DNA from: Paenibacillus nuruki | Lineage (GTDB): Bacteria; Bacillota; Bacilli; Paenibacillales; Paenibacillaceae | Length of the DNA: 64,000 nt | Direction of reading: 5' to 3' | Assembly: GCF_001721045.1 (NCBI RefSeq) | Contig: NZ_MDER01000002.1 | Span: 1-64,000 of the forward strand | In this document: piece by piece, positions 44,410 to 53,809 of the stretch | Numbering within the stretch: position 1 is the stretch's first letter | Layout: each line of letters starts with the position of its first letter | Program-made: the position numbers and the translations under genes | Notes under the pieces: model-generated | Told to the model about the DNA's origin: nothing | Database searches by the model: none | What the model saw: the letters and a program-made list of their open reading frames with translations, nothing else

Positions 44410-44889
44410 TTATTTTTTGATCGCTTTCAGACTTTTTTGATCTAAAGCTAAGCGAATCGTATAGTCGTGATCATATTTGTACGAACTCACTGTTACATGA
44501 ATTTTAGATACAATTGGATTTTTGATATCTGCAATCGGAAATTGCACAATCCGTGTATCTTTTTTACTGTTACTTTGAATGACTTTTGTATCCATTATTT
44601 TACCTTTGTATTTCACTTTGAATTGCGTTGTCCACTCACTATGGTTGAGTTGCACCTGCATCGTCATTTTCCCATTTTTAACATATAACTTGGCAGGTTT
44701 TTCAAAGTAATCATTTGCCATCGACACCGAGTTATTCTCCGCCTTTAACACATCATACTTGAGGGTATATGTACCATTCGCCAGTCCTGAAGAAGAAGCT
44801 GCTTGTGTGATTGATACAGGCTTCATCCCTATCATAAACAGACTCACCATCAAGATTGAAAGTACAAGTACGGAATATCGTTTATACAT
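44410..44889 (-). CDS. Secreted single-NEAT haem-binding protein (first of operon)
   Basis: 159 residues. Signal peptide (about 1-30, ending ITQAA), one NEAT domain with 'SVSMANDYFEKPAKL' and YDHDYTIRL, basic C-terminus KSLKAIKK, no LPXTG. ATG 44889 follows AGGAGG. It is the promoter-proximal gene of the leftward Fur-regulated operon. Confidence 0.87.
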   Translation of the reverse strand: MYKRYSVLVLSILMVSLFMIGMKPVSITQAASSSGLANGTYTLKYDVLKAENNSVSMANDYFEKPAKLYVKNGKMTMQVQLNHSEWTTQFKVKYKGKIMDTKVIQSNSKKDTRIVQFPIADIKNPIVSKIHVTVSSYKYDHDYTIRLALDQKSLKAIKK

Positions 44890-44926
44890 ATGGACAGCAT
44901 TCCTCCTAATTATTTTAAATTTAATT

Positions 44927-44950
44927 GATTATCATTCTCAATTGAGAATT
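44927..44950. promoter_or_regulatory. Fur box 1 (overlapping palindrome)
   Basis: TGATTATCATTCTCA (44927-44941) fits the 7-1-7 TGATAATNATTATCA Fur box, and its right half is part of a perfect 16-bp palindrome ATTCTCAATTGAGAAT (44935-44950), giving overlapping sites. It is 38 bp upstream of the first NEAT gene. Confidence 0.75.
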
Positions 44951-45190
44951 AAAAAAGAAGCTCGCTATGAGCTGTCGTCTCTCTCCTTTCACGATACAGA
45001 ATCGCAAAACAAAGTGGATACAACTCCGATATTAGAGCAACCTTCCAGTGCTTGTCAATACGTTAATATCATCATAAAATCTGTGATATATGAATTTTAA
45101 GTATCTATTCTCAAAAAGCTTTTCCTATATATGCGATCAAATCAAGTCTGTATTTCATTTCAAAAATGTGGAAAAAAATTATATTTTACG

Positions 45191-45219
45191 TTGACAAGTT
45201 AATTGATATTCATTATCAT
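45191..45219 (+). promoter_or_regulatory. Fur-controlled promoter of the rightward haem operon
   Basis: TTGACA (45191-45196), 17-bp spacer, TATCAT (45214-45219). A Fur box, TGATATTCATTATCA (45204-45218), covers the spacer and -10, so bound Fur would block RNA polymerase. Confidence 0.82.
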
Positions 45220-45235
45220 TTAGTTAAAGTTTAAT

Positions 45236-45250
45236 TGAAAATGATTATCA
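45236..45250. promoter_or_regulatory. Fur box 3
   Basis: TGAAAATGATTATCA matches the 7-1-7 Fur box at 13 of the 14 defined positions and lies 34 bp before the lipoprotein ATG, downstream of the promoter. The rest of 44951-45190 holds nothing recognised. Confidence 0.75.
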
Positions 45251-45283
45251 TTTGCAGTGCGAATGGTAATTAGGAGGATACTC

Positions 45284-46252
45284 ATGAAATCATCTTTACT
45301 CTGGTCATCTGCTGTTCTTCTACTCGCAGTAACCGGGTGTAGTTCATCTGCATCAACAAATGTCGCTACTCCTTCTGCTATTGCCGCTACTACACAGACG
45401 ACTCAATTTACTATAACTGACTTTGCTCAACGACAGATTCCATTTGCTCAGTCACCACAACGTATTATTGCACTTAGTAATGGGGATATGGATATTATCT
45501 ATGCGTTAGGTGGTCAAGTGGTCGGTCGACCCAATTCCAATGGCCCTGCGGTTGTTCCTGCTGCTGAAGAAGTCGAACAAATTGGTTCCACTCATGAAGT
45601 CGATCTGGAAAAGATTACTTTTTTACAACCTGATGTAGTGCTTGGAAATCATCCAATGAATGAAAAAGATATTCCTGCTATCGAAGGAATCGGTTCTAAG
45701 CTTATCTTAACAGGTGCCAACTCCATTCAAGACATTCAATCTCAAATTACATTGTTTGGACAACTATTACAACAAGAAGCAAAAGCCAAACAGCTCAATC
45801 AACAGATACAAGATCATATCCAAACATTAAGTCAGTCTGCTTCTACTGCTGTTAAGCCTAAAGTATTGCTGGTCTACGGAGCACCTGGAACCTATATGGC
45901 GGCTCTACCCAATTCATTAAGTGGAAATATTCTTGAAGTGGCAGGTGGGAGCAATATTGCAGCCGATCTACCCGGTCTACAAAATTTCCCGCAATATGCA
46001 CAGTTGAATACCGAACAGGTCGTCCAAAGTAATCCTGACTACATTATGATTATGACGCATGGGAATACAGATGAAGTTAAAGCAGGCTTTTTGAAAGAAA
46101 TGCAAAACAATCCGGCATGGAGCAGTATCAAAGCTGTTCAGAACAATCAGGTTGAAGTGCTTCCCTCTCATCTATTCGGGACAAATCCTGGAACCAAAGT
46201 AATAGATGCACTGGATTTGATTCATCAAGCTTTGTATCCGGTATCTCCATAA
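45284..46252 (+). CDS. Iron/haem-binding lipoprotein (second transporter)
   Basis: 322 residues. Lipoprotein signal LLAVTGC, Ala/Thr-rich linker, then a class III binding fold ('QRIIALSNGDMDIIYALGG', 'VLLVYGAPGTYMAALPNSLSG', 'PDYIMIMTHGNTDEV'). It resembles the IsdE-like lipoprotein of the leftward operon, so the two systems are paralogous. ATG 45284 has AGGAGG 6 nt upstream. First gene of the rightward Fur-controlled operon. Confidence 0.88.
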   Translation: MKSSLLWSSAVLLLAVTGCSSSASTNVATPSAIAATTQTTQFTITDFAQRQIPFAQSPQRIIALSNGDMDIIYALGGQVVGRPNSNGPAVVPAAEEVEQIGSTHEVDLEKITFLQPDVVLGNHPMNEKDIPAIEGIGSKLILTGANSIQDIQSQITLFGQLLQQEAKAKQLNQQIQDHIQTLSQSASTAVKPKVLLVYGAPGTYMAALPNSLSGNILEVAGGSNIAADLPGLQNFPQYAQLNTEQVVQSNPDYIMIMTHGNTDEVKAGFLKEMQNNPAWSSIKAVQNNQVEVLPSHLFGTNPGTKVIDALDLIHQALYPVSP

Positions 46253-46253
46253 G

Positions 46254-47258
46254 ATGAACAAACAGCAACGTAATCGCAGGCGATGGCTTGTCGCTATCCT
46301 TTTGCCTATCTTATCGCTGATCGCTTGTCTATACGGTGTCTTATATGGATCGATCTCTATTCCACTGCATGAAGTAATACCTATCTTATGGGGGCATGAA
46401 CCATCGGCTTATCGCACCATCTTAATGGATCTACGTGTACCACGTGTCATCATTGGTTGGTTAGTCGGAGCTTGCCTGGCTACTGCTGGAGCACTGTTAC
46501 AAGGTGTTATGAAAAATCCATTAGCTGATCCAGGCATTATCGGTGTCTCTGCCGGTGGTGGAATCACAGCGATGATCACAATGGTCATGTTACCCCAATT
46601 AAGCTATCTACTTCCGATAACGGCTTTCTTAGGCGCTTTTGTCACTGCGGTACTGATCTATTTACTGGCTTGGGATCGCGGAGCTTCGCCGGTAAAAATT
46701 ATTCTAGCAGGGGTAGCCGTCAATGCTCTGCTTGGTGCATTAACCAACGGCATCATGGTGATCTATAGTGATCGGGTACAAGCTGTTCTTCCATGGTTAT
46801 CCGGTGGACTGAATGGGCGAAGCTGGTATCATCTTGAATTTGTGGCTCCTTATGCTGTAGTCGGGTTGATCTTATCGTTATTCGCTATCAAGCCTGCCAA
46901 TATACTATTGCTTGGTGATGACTCGGCTCAATTGTTAGGGCAACGTGTCGAAATGAATCGTTTGCTTATTATTTTATTATCTGCATTTCTAGCTGGAGCT
47001 GCGGTAAGTGTAGCAGGATTGGTCGGATTCGTCGGACTGGTAGTTCCTCATATGATTCGGCTGATGATTGGCGAAGATTATCGTTTCCTTCTTCCCTTCT
47101 CGATGATCGGCGGTGGCACACTGGTTGTATTTGCAGATACTGTAGCACGTTCATGGTTCGGCTCTATTGAATTACCGGTTGGCATTTTACTCGCTGTTAT
47201 CGGAGCACCCTTCTTTTTATTCCTTTTGAAACGCAAAGGGAGGTTCGGTCTATCATGA
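46254..47258 (+). CDS. Iron/haem ABC transporter permease (FecCD family)
   Basis: 334 residues, nine to ten membrane segments, FecCD signatures 'LRVPRVIIGWLVGACLATAG', 'MKNPLADPGIIGVSAGGGI' and 'GLVGFVGLVVPHMIRLMIG'. It starts one base after the lipoprotein stop and overlaps the ATPase gene by 4 bp, so translation is coupled. Confidence 0.92.
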   Translation: MNKQQRNRRRWLVAILLPILSLIACLYGVLYGSISIPLHEVIPILWGHEPSAYRTILMDLRVPRVIIGWLVGACLATAGALLQGVMKNPLADPGIIGVSAGGGITAMITMVMLPQLSYLLPITAFLGAFVTAVLIYLLAWDRGASPVKIILAGVAVNALLGALTNGIMVIYSDRVQAVLPWLSGGLNGRSWYHLEFVAPYAVVGLILSLFAIKPANILLLGDDSAQLLGQRVEMNRLLIILLSAFLAGAAVSVAGLVGFVGLVVPHMIRLMIGEDYRFLLPFSMIGGGTLVVFADTVARSWFGSIELPVGILLAVIGAPFFLFLLKRKGRFGLS

Positions 47259-48079
47259 TAGAGGCGATTCATCCTTCGACTATTACAGCAGCCATTGAAG
47301 GCAAACAACTTAGTCTTGAAAATGGTCATTTTCGATTAGATCAGATTGATATCTCGTTACCTAAAGGTCAATTAACAGCAATTGTAGGTCCCAATGGTTC
47401 TGGTAAATCGACTTTATTGCGATTGCTCACCAGACTGCTTAAACCTGATCGCGGACAGATTCAACTACTTAATCGTCCAATGAATACATATTCTCTGCGA
47501 GAATTATCGACAACGATTACGATGTTACCGCAAATGAAAGAAATGCTTCCGCAATTGACTGTTCGTGAACTGATTGCTTACGGCCGAATGCCTTATAAGC
47601 GAAGCTGGCAAAGATCTTATGATTCAGCAGATACAGACATGATCGATCAGGTGATGCACTGGACAGGAATTGAACATTATCAAGATCGCATGTTCCATAC
47701 TTTATCAGGAGGTGAACAACAGCGTACACGAATAGCGATGGCACTGGCTCAACAGACTGAAATTTTGTTACTGGACGAACCGACTACGTTTCTCGATATT
47801 GCTCATCAATTTGAAGTGATGGATATGTTAAGACGGATCAATGCAGAATCCGGTCTAACGATCGTGATGGTACTGCATGATCTGCAACAAGCAGTCGCTT
47901 ATTGTGATTATATGATTGCACTCAAGCAAGGCAAAGTCGCTACGTCGGGTATTCCAAAGCATATTCTCACCGCTCAATTCATCCAAGACATTTATCATAT
48001 GCAAGCACAAATTAAATTTGAGGGTGGTTATCCGGTTATTTTACCTGTAATCCCCCATCATCAATTAGGAGGTCATTGA
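47255..48079 (+). CDS. Iron/haem ABC transporter ATP-binding protein
   Basis: 274 residues. Walker [10 protein letters not shown], signature LSGGEQQR, Walker [13 protein letters not shown]-loop VLHDLQQA. Same family as the leftward ATPase. ATGA overlap with the permease gene. Its stop is followed 2 bp later by the haem oxygenase start. Confidence 0.92.
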   Translation: MIEAIHPSTITAAIEGKQLSLENGHFRLDQIDISLPKGQLTAIVGPNGSGKSTLLRLLTRLLKPDRGQIQLLNRPMNTYSLRELSTTITMLPQMKEMLPQLTVRELIAYGRMPYKRSWQRSYDSADTDMIDQVMHWTGIEHYQDRMFHTLSGGEQQRTRIAMALAQQTEILLLDEPTTFLDIAHQFEVMDMLRRINAESGLTIVMVLHDLQQAVAYCDYMIALKQGKVATSGIPKHILTAQFIQDIYHMQAQIKFEGGYPVILPVIPHHQLGGH

Positions 48080-48081
48080 AT

Positions 48082-48417
48082 ATGATTATCGTAACAAACA
48101 CTTCTAAATTAACTAAAGGTAGTGCGCACTTGTTGGTAGAACGTTTTGATAAAGTGGGCAAAGTGGAATATATGGATGGGTTTCTAGGGCTTGAAGTATT
48201 GGTCAATCAGAGTAGCAAAGAATTCGAAGAAGTCACAATCAGTACACGTTGGGAGTCCAAAGAAGCTTTTCAAGGATGGACTAAAAGCGAAGCTTTCCGT
48301 GAATCCCATGCTCATGGCTCTACGCCAGATTATATGATCGAAAATAAAATCTCTTTTTATGACGTAAAGATAGTACGTAATCCGATTCAAGTTGAAAATG
48401 ATCAAGCTGTCGTCTAA
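48082..48417 (+). CDS. IsdG-type haem-degrading monooxygenase
   Basis: 111 residues, a dimeric ferredoxin-like ABM fold. It has the IsdG catalytic set: Asn near 6 (IIVTNTSKL), Trp in [13 protein letters not shown] and His in FRESHAHGS. It opens haem to staphylobilin-like products and frees iron in the cytoplasm. I chose ATG 48082 with AGGAGG 9 nt upstream; the TTG at 48076 is only 3 nt from it. Co-transcribed with the second ABC transporter, completing haem uptake and use. Confidence 0.9.
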   Translation: MIIVTNTSKLTKGSAHLLVERFDKVGKVEYMDGFLGLEVLVNQSSKEFEEVTISTRWESKEAFQGWTKSEAFRESHAHGSTPDYMIENKISFYDVKIVRNPIQVENDQAVV

Positions 48418-48468
48418 ATTCAAATGATCCTTTTCACACAACTCAAATAGGTATAGTTGATTTACTCC

Positions 48469-48502
48469 AAACAACCCTTGCTATCATCGAAGGGTTGTTT
48501 TT
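48469..48502 (+). terminator. Terminator of the rightward haem operon
   Basis: AAACAACCCTT and AAGGGTTGTTT form an 11-bp stem with a T run, 52 bp after the haem oxygenase stop. Confidence 0.9.
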
Positions 48503-48590
48503 GATTTGTTTTCATTAGAGGCATTACGTTATATTTAAGATAATCTACGGATAAGATACATACTTGATATCCTAAAGGAGCATGATATGA

Positions 48591-49346
48591 ATGAGTTCAG
48601 AGATTCTAGATTATTTGCAACCGTATAATGCATTATCTATAGAAGCAAAAAATAGTTTTCTGCCGATCCAAGCACAGGGTAGCCCTTATTCTTTACTTAT
48701 TATTCCTGATGATAATATCGCGGAGATCATGGAAGATACGCTGGATGAGTACGATTCATTAACCGATTATGTCGATCAACAGTCAGCACAGGTTGAGCAG
48801 ATGAATGTACTGGATACATTTCGAACATTAGTCAGTCATCAATTACTTTATACCGATATCTCTGACCAGAGTGAACAGGTACAAAGTATGGATTGGGCAT
48901 CCTTGTACCATACCTACAGCAGTCTATGGGAAATGCCTTTGATAGATGAGTCATTGATTCCAAGTAAAATAACTTCTTTATTACCTGATCTACAGGCAAA
49001 AAGTGAACATACAAAAGAATGGATACAGTTGCCTTTACCTGTGGGCAAAGAATATACAGCTCCACTGATGGTTCCGATGGGTGGATTCAATGAATGCCCT
49101 GCTCCTCTTTTACAAGCGTCTTTATTTCAATACTGGCAAACCAAATATAAGGCTATCCCGATCGTTGTCGATGAAAGTATGTGGATTCTGCAAGCACATA
49201 GCCGACCACAAACCGATCAAGAAGCACTACAACTGGCTCAAGAACATTTTATCTTCTGTTCTTATGTACTGGAATCCTTTGATTCGATTGGAGAATATGC
49301 TAGTTATTTGCAACAGCAAGAGTTCTGGTATTTCTGGTGGGATTAA
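48591..49346 (+). CDS. DUF4253 domain protein
   Basis: 251 residues. The C-terminal half has the DUF4253 hallmark 'GGFNECPAPLLQ', 'YWQTKYKAIPIVVDESMW' and the terminal 'EFWYFWWD'. The N-terminal half is acidic and without known domain. Function unknown; the family often appears beside immunity or toxin loci, but nothing of that kind is here. ATG 48591 has AAAGGAG 12 nt upstream, rather far. Confidence 0.82.
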   Translation: MSSEILDYLQPYNALSIEAKNSFLPIQAQGSPYSLLIIPDDNIAEIMEDTLDEYDSLTDYVDQQSAQVEQMNVLDTFRTLVSHQLLYTDISDQSEQVQSMDWASLYHTYSSLWEMPLIDESLIPSKITSLLPDLQAKSEHTKEWIQLPLPVGKEYTAPLMVPMGGFNECPAPLLQASLFQYWQTKYKAIPIVVDESMWILQAHSRPQTDQEALQLAQEHFIFCSYVLESFDSIGEYASYLQQQEFWYFWWD

Positions 49347-49468
49347 CAAAGAGTCAATCATAAGTACCCTTTTTGGGGTACAATATGAAGATGGTATTAT
49401 ATTAAATTTAAAACAAATGGCACGCTACTTGATGTCATTTGATTCCTAAGGAGGGTATCTACAGTATT

Positions 49469-50614
49469 ATGAAAATCACTTCGATTGAACCTACGCCAAG
49501 TCCGAATACGATGATGTTGCATCTGGATGAGCAATTACCTCATGGTATCCGTAAAACATATACATTAACTAATGAACGCTCTGCGCCTTTATTTATTCAG
49601 CAAATGCTTCATATTGCAGGGGTCAAAAGTGTATTCCATACTGCTGATTTCGTTGCTTTAGATCGCAAAGCAAGTGCAGATTGGTCTGATATTCTAAATG
49701 AAGTCCAAGCACAGATGGGTCAAGAAGGAATTGAAAATAAATTCGAAGTGCCGACAGATCTTTCCGGTGAGCACTTTGGAGAAGCAGAAGTATTTGTACA
49801 ATTTTTCCGTGGGATTCCGATGCAGATTCGAGTGAAATCGGGAACCAAAGAAGAACGTATCGGTCTAGCGGATCGATTTGTTCAAGCAGTTACCGAAGTA
49901 GCTGTAGCGACAATGATCAAAGAACGCAAATTAACCGACTATGGTGTGCGCTATGGTGAACTTGCTGATATTGCGCGTGAAGTTGAACAAGAAATCGAAG
50001 CCGCTTTTCCAGAAGATCGATTGAAAAAAATTATTGAGCAAGCGATCTCTCATGGAGCTAGTCAGGAAGAATTTGTAGAACAACGTCGTGAAATGAAAGC
50101 AGACGATATCGCTATAGCTCTTGAAGATCCAGACTGGCGTGTTCGTTATGCGGCTTTTGATCTGTTGCAACCAGACGAGCATAGCTTACCCTTGATTGAA
50201 AAAGCGTTATTCGATGAGAAAATGCAATTGCGTCGTCTAGCCGTTGTCTATCTCGGAGATCTCAAAACACCTGAAGCAATGGAGCTACTATACAAAGCAC
50301 TACAAGATAAATCGGCAGCAGTTCGTCGTACAGCTGGTGATACTTTATCTGATATTGGTGATCCTGCGGCAACACCTGCGATGCTCACTACACTGAAAGA
50401 TAGCAGCAAATTAGTACGCTGGCGTGCCGCACGCTTCTTGTATGAAGTAGGCACTGAAGAAGCACGTGATGAATTAGAATTAGCTGTAGAAGATCCTGAA
50501 TTTGAAGTGAGTCTACAAGCCAAAATGGCGCTTGAACGGATAGAGTCAGGTGAACAAGCCGCAGGTACGATCTGGCAACAAATGGCGAAAAGTCGTGCGA
50601 AAGATAACGGATGA
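49469..50614 (+). CDS. Conserved virulence factor C-like protein (NifU-N + HEAT repeats)
   Basis: 381 residues. The N-terminal domain (about 1-85, 'ITSIEPTPSPNTMMLHLD') is a NFU1-N/scaffold type; the C-terminal half (about 210-370) carries HEAT-like repeats ('DWRVRYAAFDLLQ', 'LRRLAVVYLGDL', 'AVRRTAGDTLSDI', 'LVRWRAARFLYEV'). This layout matches the CvfC/YpgR family. No molecular function is settled; iron-sulphur-related handling is a guess. ATG 49469, with AAGGAGG 13 nt upstream. Confidence 0.8.
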   Translation: MKITSIEPTPSPNTMMLHLDEQLPHGIRKTYTLTNERSAPLFIQQMLHIAGVKSVFHTADFVALDRKASADWSDILNEVQAQMGQEGIENKFEVPTDLSGEHFGEAEVFVQFFRGIPMQIRVKSGTKEERIGLADRFVQAVTEVAVATMIKERKLTDYGVRYGELADIAREVEQEIEAAFPEDRLKKIIEQAISHGASQEEFVEQRREMKADDIAIALEDPDWRVRYAAFDLLQPDEHSLPLIEKALFDEKMQLRRLAVVYLGDLKTPEAMELLYKALQDKSAAVRRTAGDTLSDIGDPAATPAMLTTLKDSSKLVRWRAARFLYEVGTEEARDELELAVEDPEFEVSLQAKMALERIESGEQAAGTIWQQMAKSRAKDNG

Positions 50615-50660
50615 TTATTGTGATTACTCGTTCTTCATAAGAGCTTCATGATATAAGTGG

Positions 50661-50689
50661 TTGTCAAAAACAAAGACTAGACGTATACT
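50661..50689 (+). promoter_or_regulatory. lysP promoter
   Basis: TTGTCA (50661-50666), 17-bp spacer, TATACT (50684-50689), about 60 bp upstream of the riboswitch. Confidence 0.7.
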
Positions 50690-50751
50690 GGAAAACAGTC
50701 ATCTTATTAATGACACTAATTGCATAATAATTGCCTCATCACACAATATCC

Positions 50752-50947
50752 GATGAGGTAGAGGTCGCAACTATAATGAGTCTATTTGGAGAAAGCGTTA
50801 GAGCCGCTGTTGATCCCAAATAAAAAGGTATCGTTGCCGAAGTATACGTAACGCTCTTCTGTTACTTATGCTGGGACTGTGTCCGAAAGGAACAGGACTG
50901 TCACAGTGAACCATCTTCGGATGTGTCCTGTGTTGAGCTATCTTTAC
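50752..50947 (+). ncRNA. Lysine riboswitch (L box)
   Basis: The conserved L-box blocks occur in order: GGTAGAGGTCGCA (5' P1/P2), GCCGAAGTA, CTGGGACTG, a tetraloop-type stem-loop, GTGAACCAT, and the 3' P1 strand GAGCTATCTTTAC. Lysine binding favours the terminator that follows and lowers lysP expression. Boundaries are approximate. Confidence 0.92.
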
Positions 50948-50979
50948 AAAGGAAAAGTATGGTGCGGATCATAATTAAA

Positions 50980-51008
50980 GGATCACGTATATATACGTGG
51001 TCTTTTTT
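50980..51008 (+). terminator. Riboswitch-controlled terminator
   Basis: GATCACGTATA and its partner TACGTGGTC form a stem followed by TTTTTT, between the lysine riboswitch and the lysP start. Confidence 0.9.
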
Positions 51009-51095
51009 GTTGTGTTCTTGCGTTTGTCTGCTTCCTTTATCTATTCTCAGCATGCGTTGACATGCTTAATTCAGTAAGGAGTGTATCTAACTATT

Positions 51096-52574
51096 ATGGC
51101 ATCTTCATCTTCTCCATCCTCACCACCGCGTGAACTCAAAGCAGGTCTACGTGCAAGACATATGACGATGATCGCTTTGGGCGGTTCGATCGGTACCGGT
51201 CTATTTCTCGCCAGTGGTGGCGCCGTCGCTCAAGCAGGACCGGGCGGTGCACTACTCGCTTATGCTTGTGTCGGAATTATGGTGTATTTCTTAATGACTA
51301 GTCTGGGTGAAATGGCAACCTATCGTCCTGAATCGGGTTCATTCAATACGTATGCCGCTCGTTATGTCGATCCTGCATTTGGATTCGCTATGGGTTGGAA
51401 TTTCTGGTACAACTGGGCGGTCACGATTGCAGCGGAATTATCTGCGGCAACAATTATTATCAAGTATTGGTTTCCGGAGAGTTCTTCTTTTATCTGGAGT
51501 CTGCTATTTCTAGCTGTCATCTTTTTGCTTAATATTTTATCAGTCAAAGGGTATGGAGAATCAGAATACTGGTTTGCGATGATTAAGATTGTCGTTGTTA
51601 TTCTATTTCTTGTGGTCGGTGTGTTGATGATCTTCGGGATTCTAGGTGGCAAAGCTGTAGGATTCAGTAACTTTACGATGGGCGATGCCCCTTTTAATGG
51701 AGGATTGTTAGCCTTTATCGGTGTATTTATGGCAGCCGGGTTCTCTTTTCAAGGGACAGAGTTAATCGGAGTTGCGGCGGGTGAAAGTGAAAATCCACGT
51801 GAACATGTACCAAAAGCGATTCGTCAGGTATTCTGGCGTATTCTGATCTTTTATATTTTAGCGATTCTAGTGATTGGATTAATTATTCCATATACAACAC
51901 CTTCTTTGTTGAATGGTGATTTAACCGATATCGGAGTGAGTCCGTTTACACTTGTTTTTGAAAAAGCAGGTTTGGCTTTTGCCGCAGCAGTCATGAATGC
52001 GGTTATTCTATCTTCGGTTCTATCCGCAGGTAATTCAGGTATGTATGCTTCAACCCGTGTCTTATATGCGCTGGCTAAAGAAGGCAAAGCACCACGAATG
52101 TTCGGTCGATTAAATCGTCGCGGAATTCCGCAAAATGCGTTGTTGTTAACGACTGCTGTAGGTATGCTGGCATTTCTAGCTTCGTTGTTCGGTGATGGTA
52201 TTGTGTATCAATGGTTACTCAATGCTTCAGGGATGTGTGGCTTTATTACATGGCTGGGCATTGCAATCAGTCATTATCGCTTCCGCCGTGCTTTTTACGC
52301 TCAAGGTAAAAGTATAGATGATTTACCTTTCAAAGCAAAATGGTTCCCGTTCGGTCCGTTATTTGCATTTATCTTATGTGCAATTGTTATTCTCGGTCAA
52401 AGTCTGTCGTATATTACACCAGAAGCGATTGACTGGAAATCTATTTTTGCTTCTTATATTAGTGTTCCATTGTTCTTGATCTTATGGCTTGGATATAAGT
52501 TAATCAAAAAAACAAAAGTGGTGCCTTTAACCGAATGCGACCTGAATAGTGGACCTCATTTAGATAAAAAGTAA
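51096..52574 (+). CDS. lysP: Lysine-specific permease LysP
   Basis: 492 residues, 12 membrane segments, APC superfamily. 'LKAGLRARHMTMIALGGSIG' and 'GTELIGVAAGESENPREHVP' are typical of LysP-type amino-acid permeases. The upstream lysine riboswitch fixes lysine as the likely substrate. ATG 51096 has AAGGAG about 14 nt upstream; the in-frame GTG at 51081 lies directly behind it and is too close. Single-gene transcript ending at a strong terminator. Confidence 0.92.
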   Translation: MASSSSPSSPPRELKAGLRARHMTMIALGGSIGTGLFLASGGAVAQAGPGGALLAYACVGIMVYFLMTSLGEMATYRPESGSFNTYAARYVDPAFGFAMGWNFWYNWAVTIAAELSAATIIIKYWFPESSSFIWSLLFLAVIFLLNILSVKGYGESEYWFAMIKIVVVILFLVVGVLMIFGILGGKAVGFSNFTMGDAPFNGGLLAFIGVFMAAGFSFQGTELIGVAAGESENPREHVPKAIRQVFWRILIFYILAILVIGLIIPYTTPSLLNGDLTDIGVSPFTLVFEKAGLAFAAAVMNAVILSSVLSAGNSGMYASTRVLYALAKEGKAPRMFGRLNRRGIPQNALLLTTAVGMLAFLASLFGDGIVYQWLLNASGMCGFITWLGIAISHYRFRRAFYAQGKSIDDLPFKAKWFPFGPLFAFILCAIVILGQSLSYITPEAIDWKSIFASYISVPLFLILWLGYKLIKKTKVVPLTECDLNSGPHLDKK

Positions 52575-52599
52575 TTTTATCGCATATACTGTGATTAAA

Positions 52600-52660
52600 T
52601 AAAAAACACCTTCCACTCTCTAATGACGAAATCGCTAGAGAAGTAGGAAGGTGTTTTTTT
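52600..52660 (+). terminator. Terminator after lysP
   Basis: AAAAAACACCTTCC and GGAAGGTGTTTTTT form a long stem with T runs on both sides, so it may also serve the leftward arabinanase gene. Confidence 0.88.
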
Positions 52661-52802
52661 AATGTGTGCTTCTGAAATTCTTTTTTAACCTAGTGTATGT
52701 TCAGAACCATCGCATGACATCATTTACAATTACGTTATTGGTTTCACCTATTTTGATATGATAGCGTGATCTGTTCTTTTATTTTACGTTTAAATCATAA
52801 AG

Positions 52803-53762
52803 TTAATATGTGGGCCAGCCGCTGGAATCCCAATTGAGATCGCTGATTAACAGCTTCGGTGCACCATTATCATTGGCATCATAAGCATGACGAGCAATAA
52901 TATTGTTACCGACGATGTCTTCACCGCCTGGACCTTTCCATTGAGCGTTACCACTATCTAGAATTGTACCACCACCATTAAGCATATTCACACCATTTTT
53001 ATCAACATAAGGCCCTGTAATATTGGCGGAACGACCATAGACGATTTTGTACGTACTGTTTACACCTTTACAGCAGTTGTCGATAGAAGCGAACAAATAG
53101 TAGTATCCATTACGGTACGTGATCGATGGCGCTTCGATAGCACCACCATTGTTAGGACGTGCGGCAATAGAAGTAATGCTACCTGTTGGTTTCATCGTGT
53201 TTTTGTCGAGCTTGGTTAATTTAAGACCACTCCAGAATGAACCGAAAGCTAACCAGGGATTACCAGAAGCATCAATAACCAATTCAGGATCAATGGCATT
53301 GTAATCATTAGAACCTTCAGTCGTGCGTAACACTAGACCATCATCACGCCAGCTACCTGCACCAATACTGCTAGCCGAAGCAAGTCCAATTGCAGATGTA
53401 TTCGAACCAAATGACGAAATCGAATAGTACAACCATGTGCGACCGTTATATGTTTTTACATCTGGAGCCCAGACATCATTTGCTGCTTGCTTAGGTACGT
53501 ATGTTTTCCACCAAGCTGGAGGAGATAAAAATACTTGAGGCACACGGTACCAGTTCGTGCCATTGTCGGATTTCAATACTTGAATGCCTTTTCCGGTAGA
53601 AAAGGTATACCAGCTATTGCCTTCTTTAATTAGGGATGGATCATGTACCCCTACATCACCAGATAATGCCCATGGTGCTGCAAAAATTTTACCATTGGGT
53701 GCAAAAGAAAAAAGAAGTGCTGTTAAGGTCAACATTAAAACTAATTTGCTTTTCAGCTTCAT
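52803..53762 (-). CDS. abnA: Secreted endo-1,5-alpha-L-arabinanase (GH43)
   Basis: 319 residues. Signal peptide (about 1-28, FAA), then a five-bladed propeller. GH43 catalytic residues: Asp in VGVHDPSLI (general base), Asp in YNAIDPELV and Glu in GGAIEAPSI (general acid). It degrades arabinan side chains of pectin outside the cell. ATG 53762 follows the AGGAGGCG site. Two cre-like sites lie upstream, so carbon catabolite repression is expected. Confidence 0.93.
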   Translation of the reverse strand: MKLKSKLVLMLTLTALLFSFAPNGKIFAAPWALSGDVGVHDPSLIKEGNSWYTFSTGKGIQVLKSDNGTNWYRVPQVFLSPPAWWKTYVPKQAANDVWAPDVKTYNGRTWLYYSISSFGSNTSAIGLASASSIGAGSWRDDGLVLRTTEGSNDYNAIDPELVIDASGNPWLAFGSFWSGLKLTKLDKNTMKPTGSITSIAARPNNGGAIEAPSITYRNGYYYLFASIDNCCKGVNSTYKIVYGRSANITGPYVDKNGVNMLNGGGTILDSGNAQWKGPGGEDIVGNNIIARHAYDANDNGAPKLLISDLNWDSSGWPTY

Positions 53763-53809
53763 ATTAATGATGTTCGCCTCCTGCTTCCGAAGTCCGCCAA
53801 ATGCTGTAT

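Noticed and set aside
44759-45100. 113-codon ORF on the plus strand
   Set aside because: It lies antisense to a NEAT gene and over the Fur boxes; composition is not protein-like.
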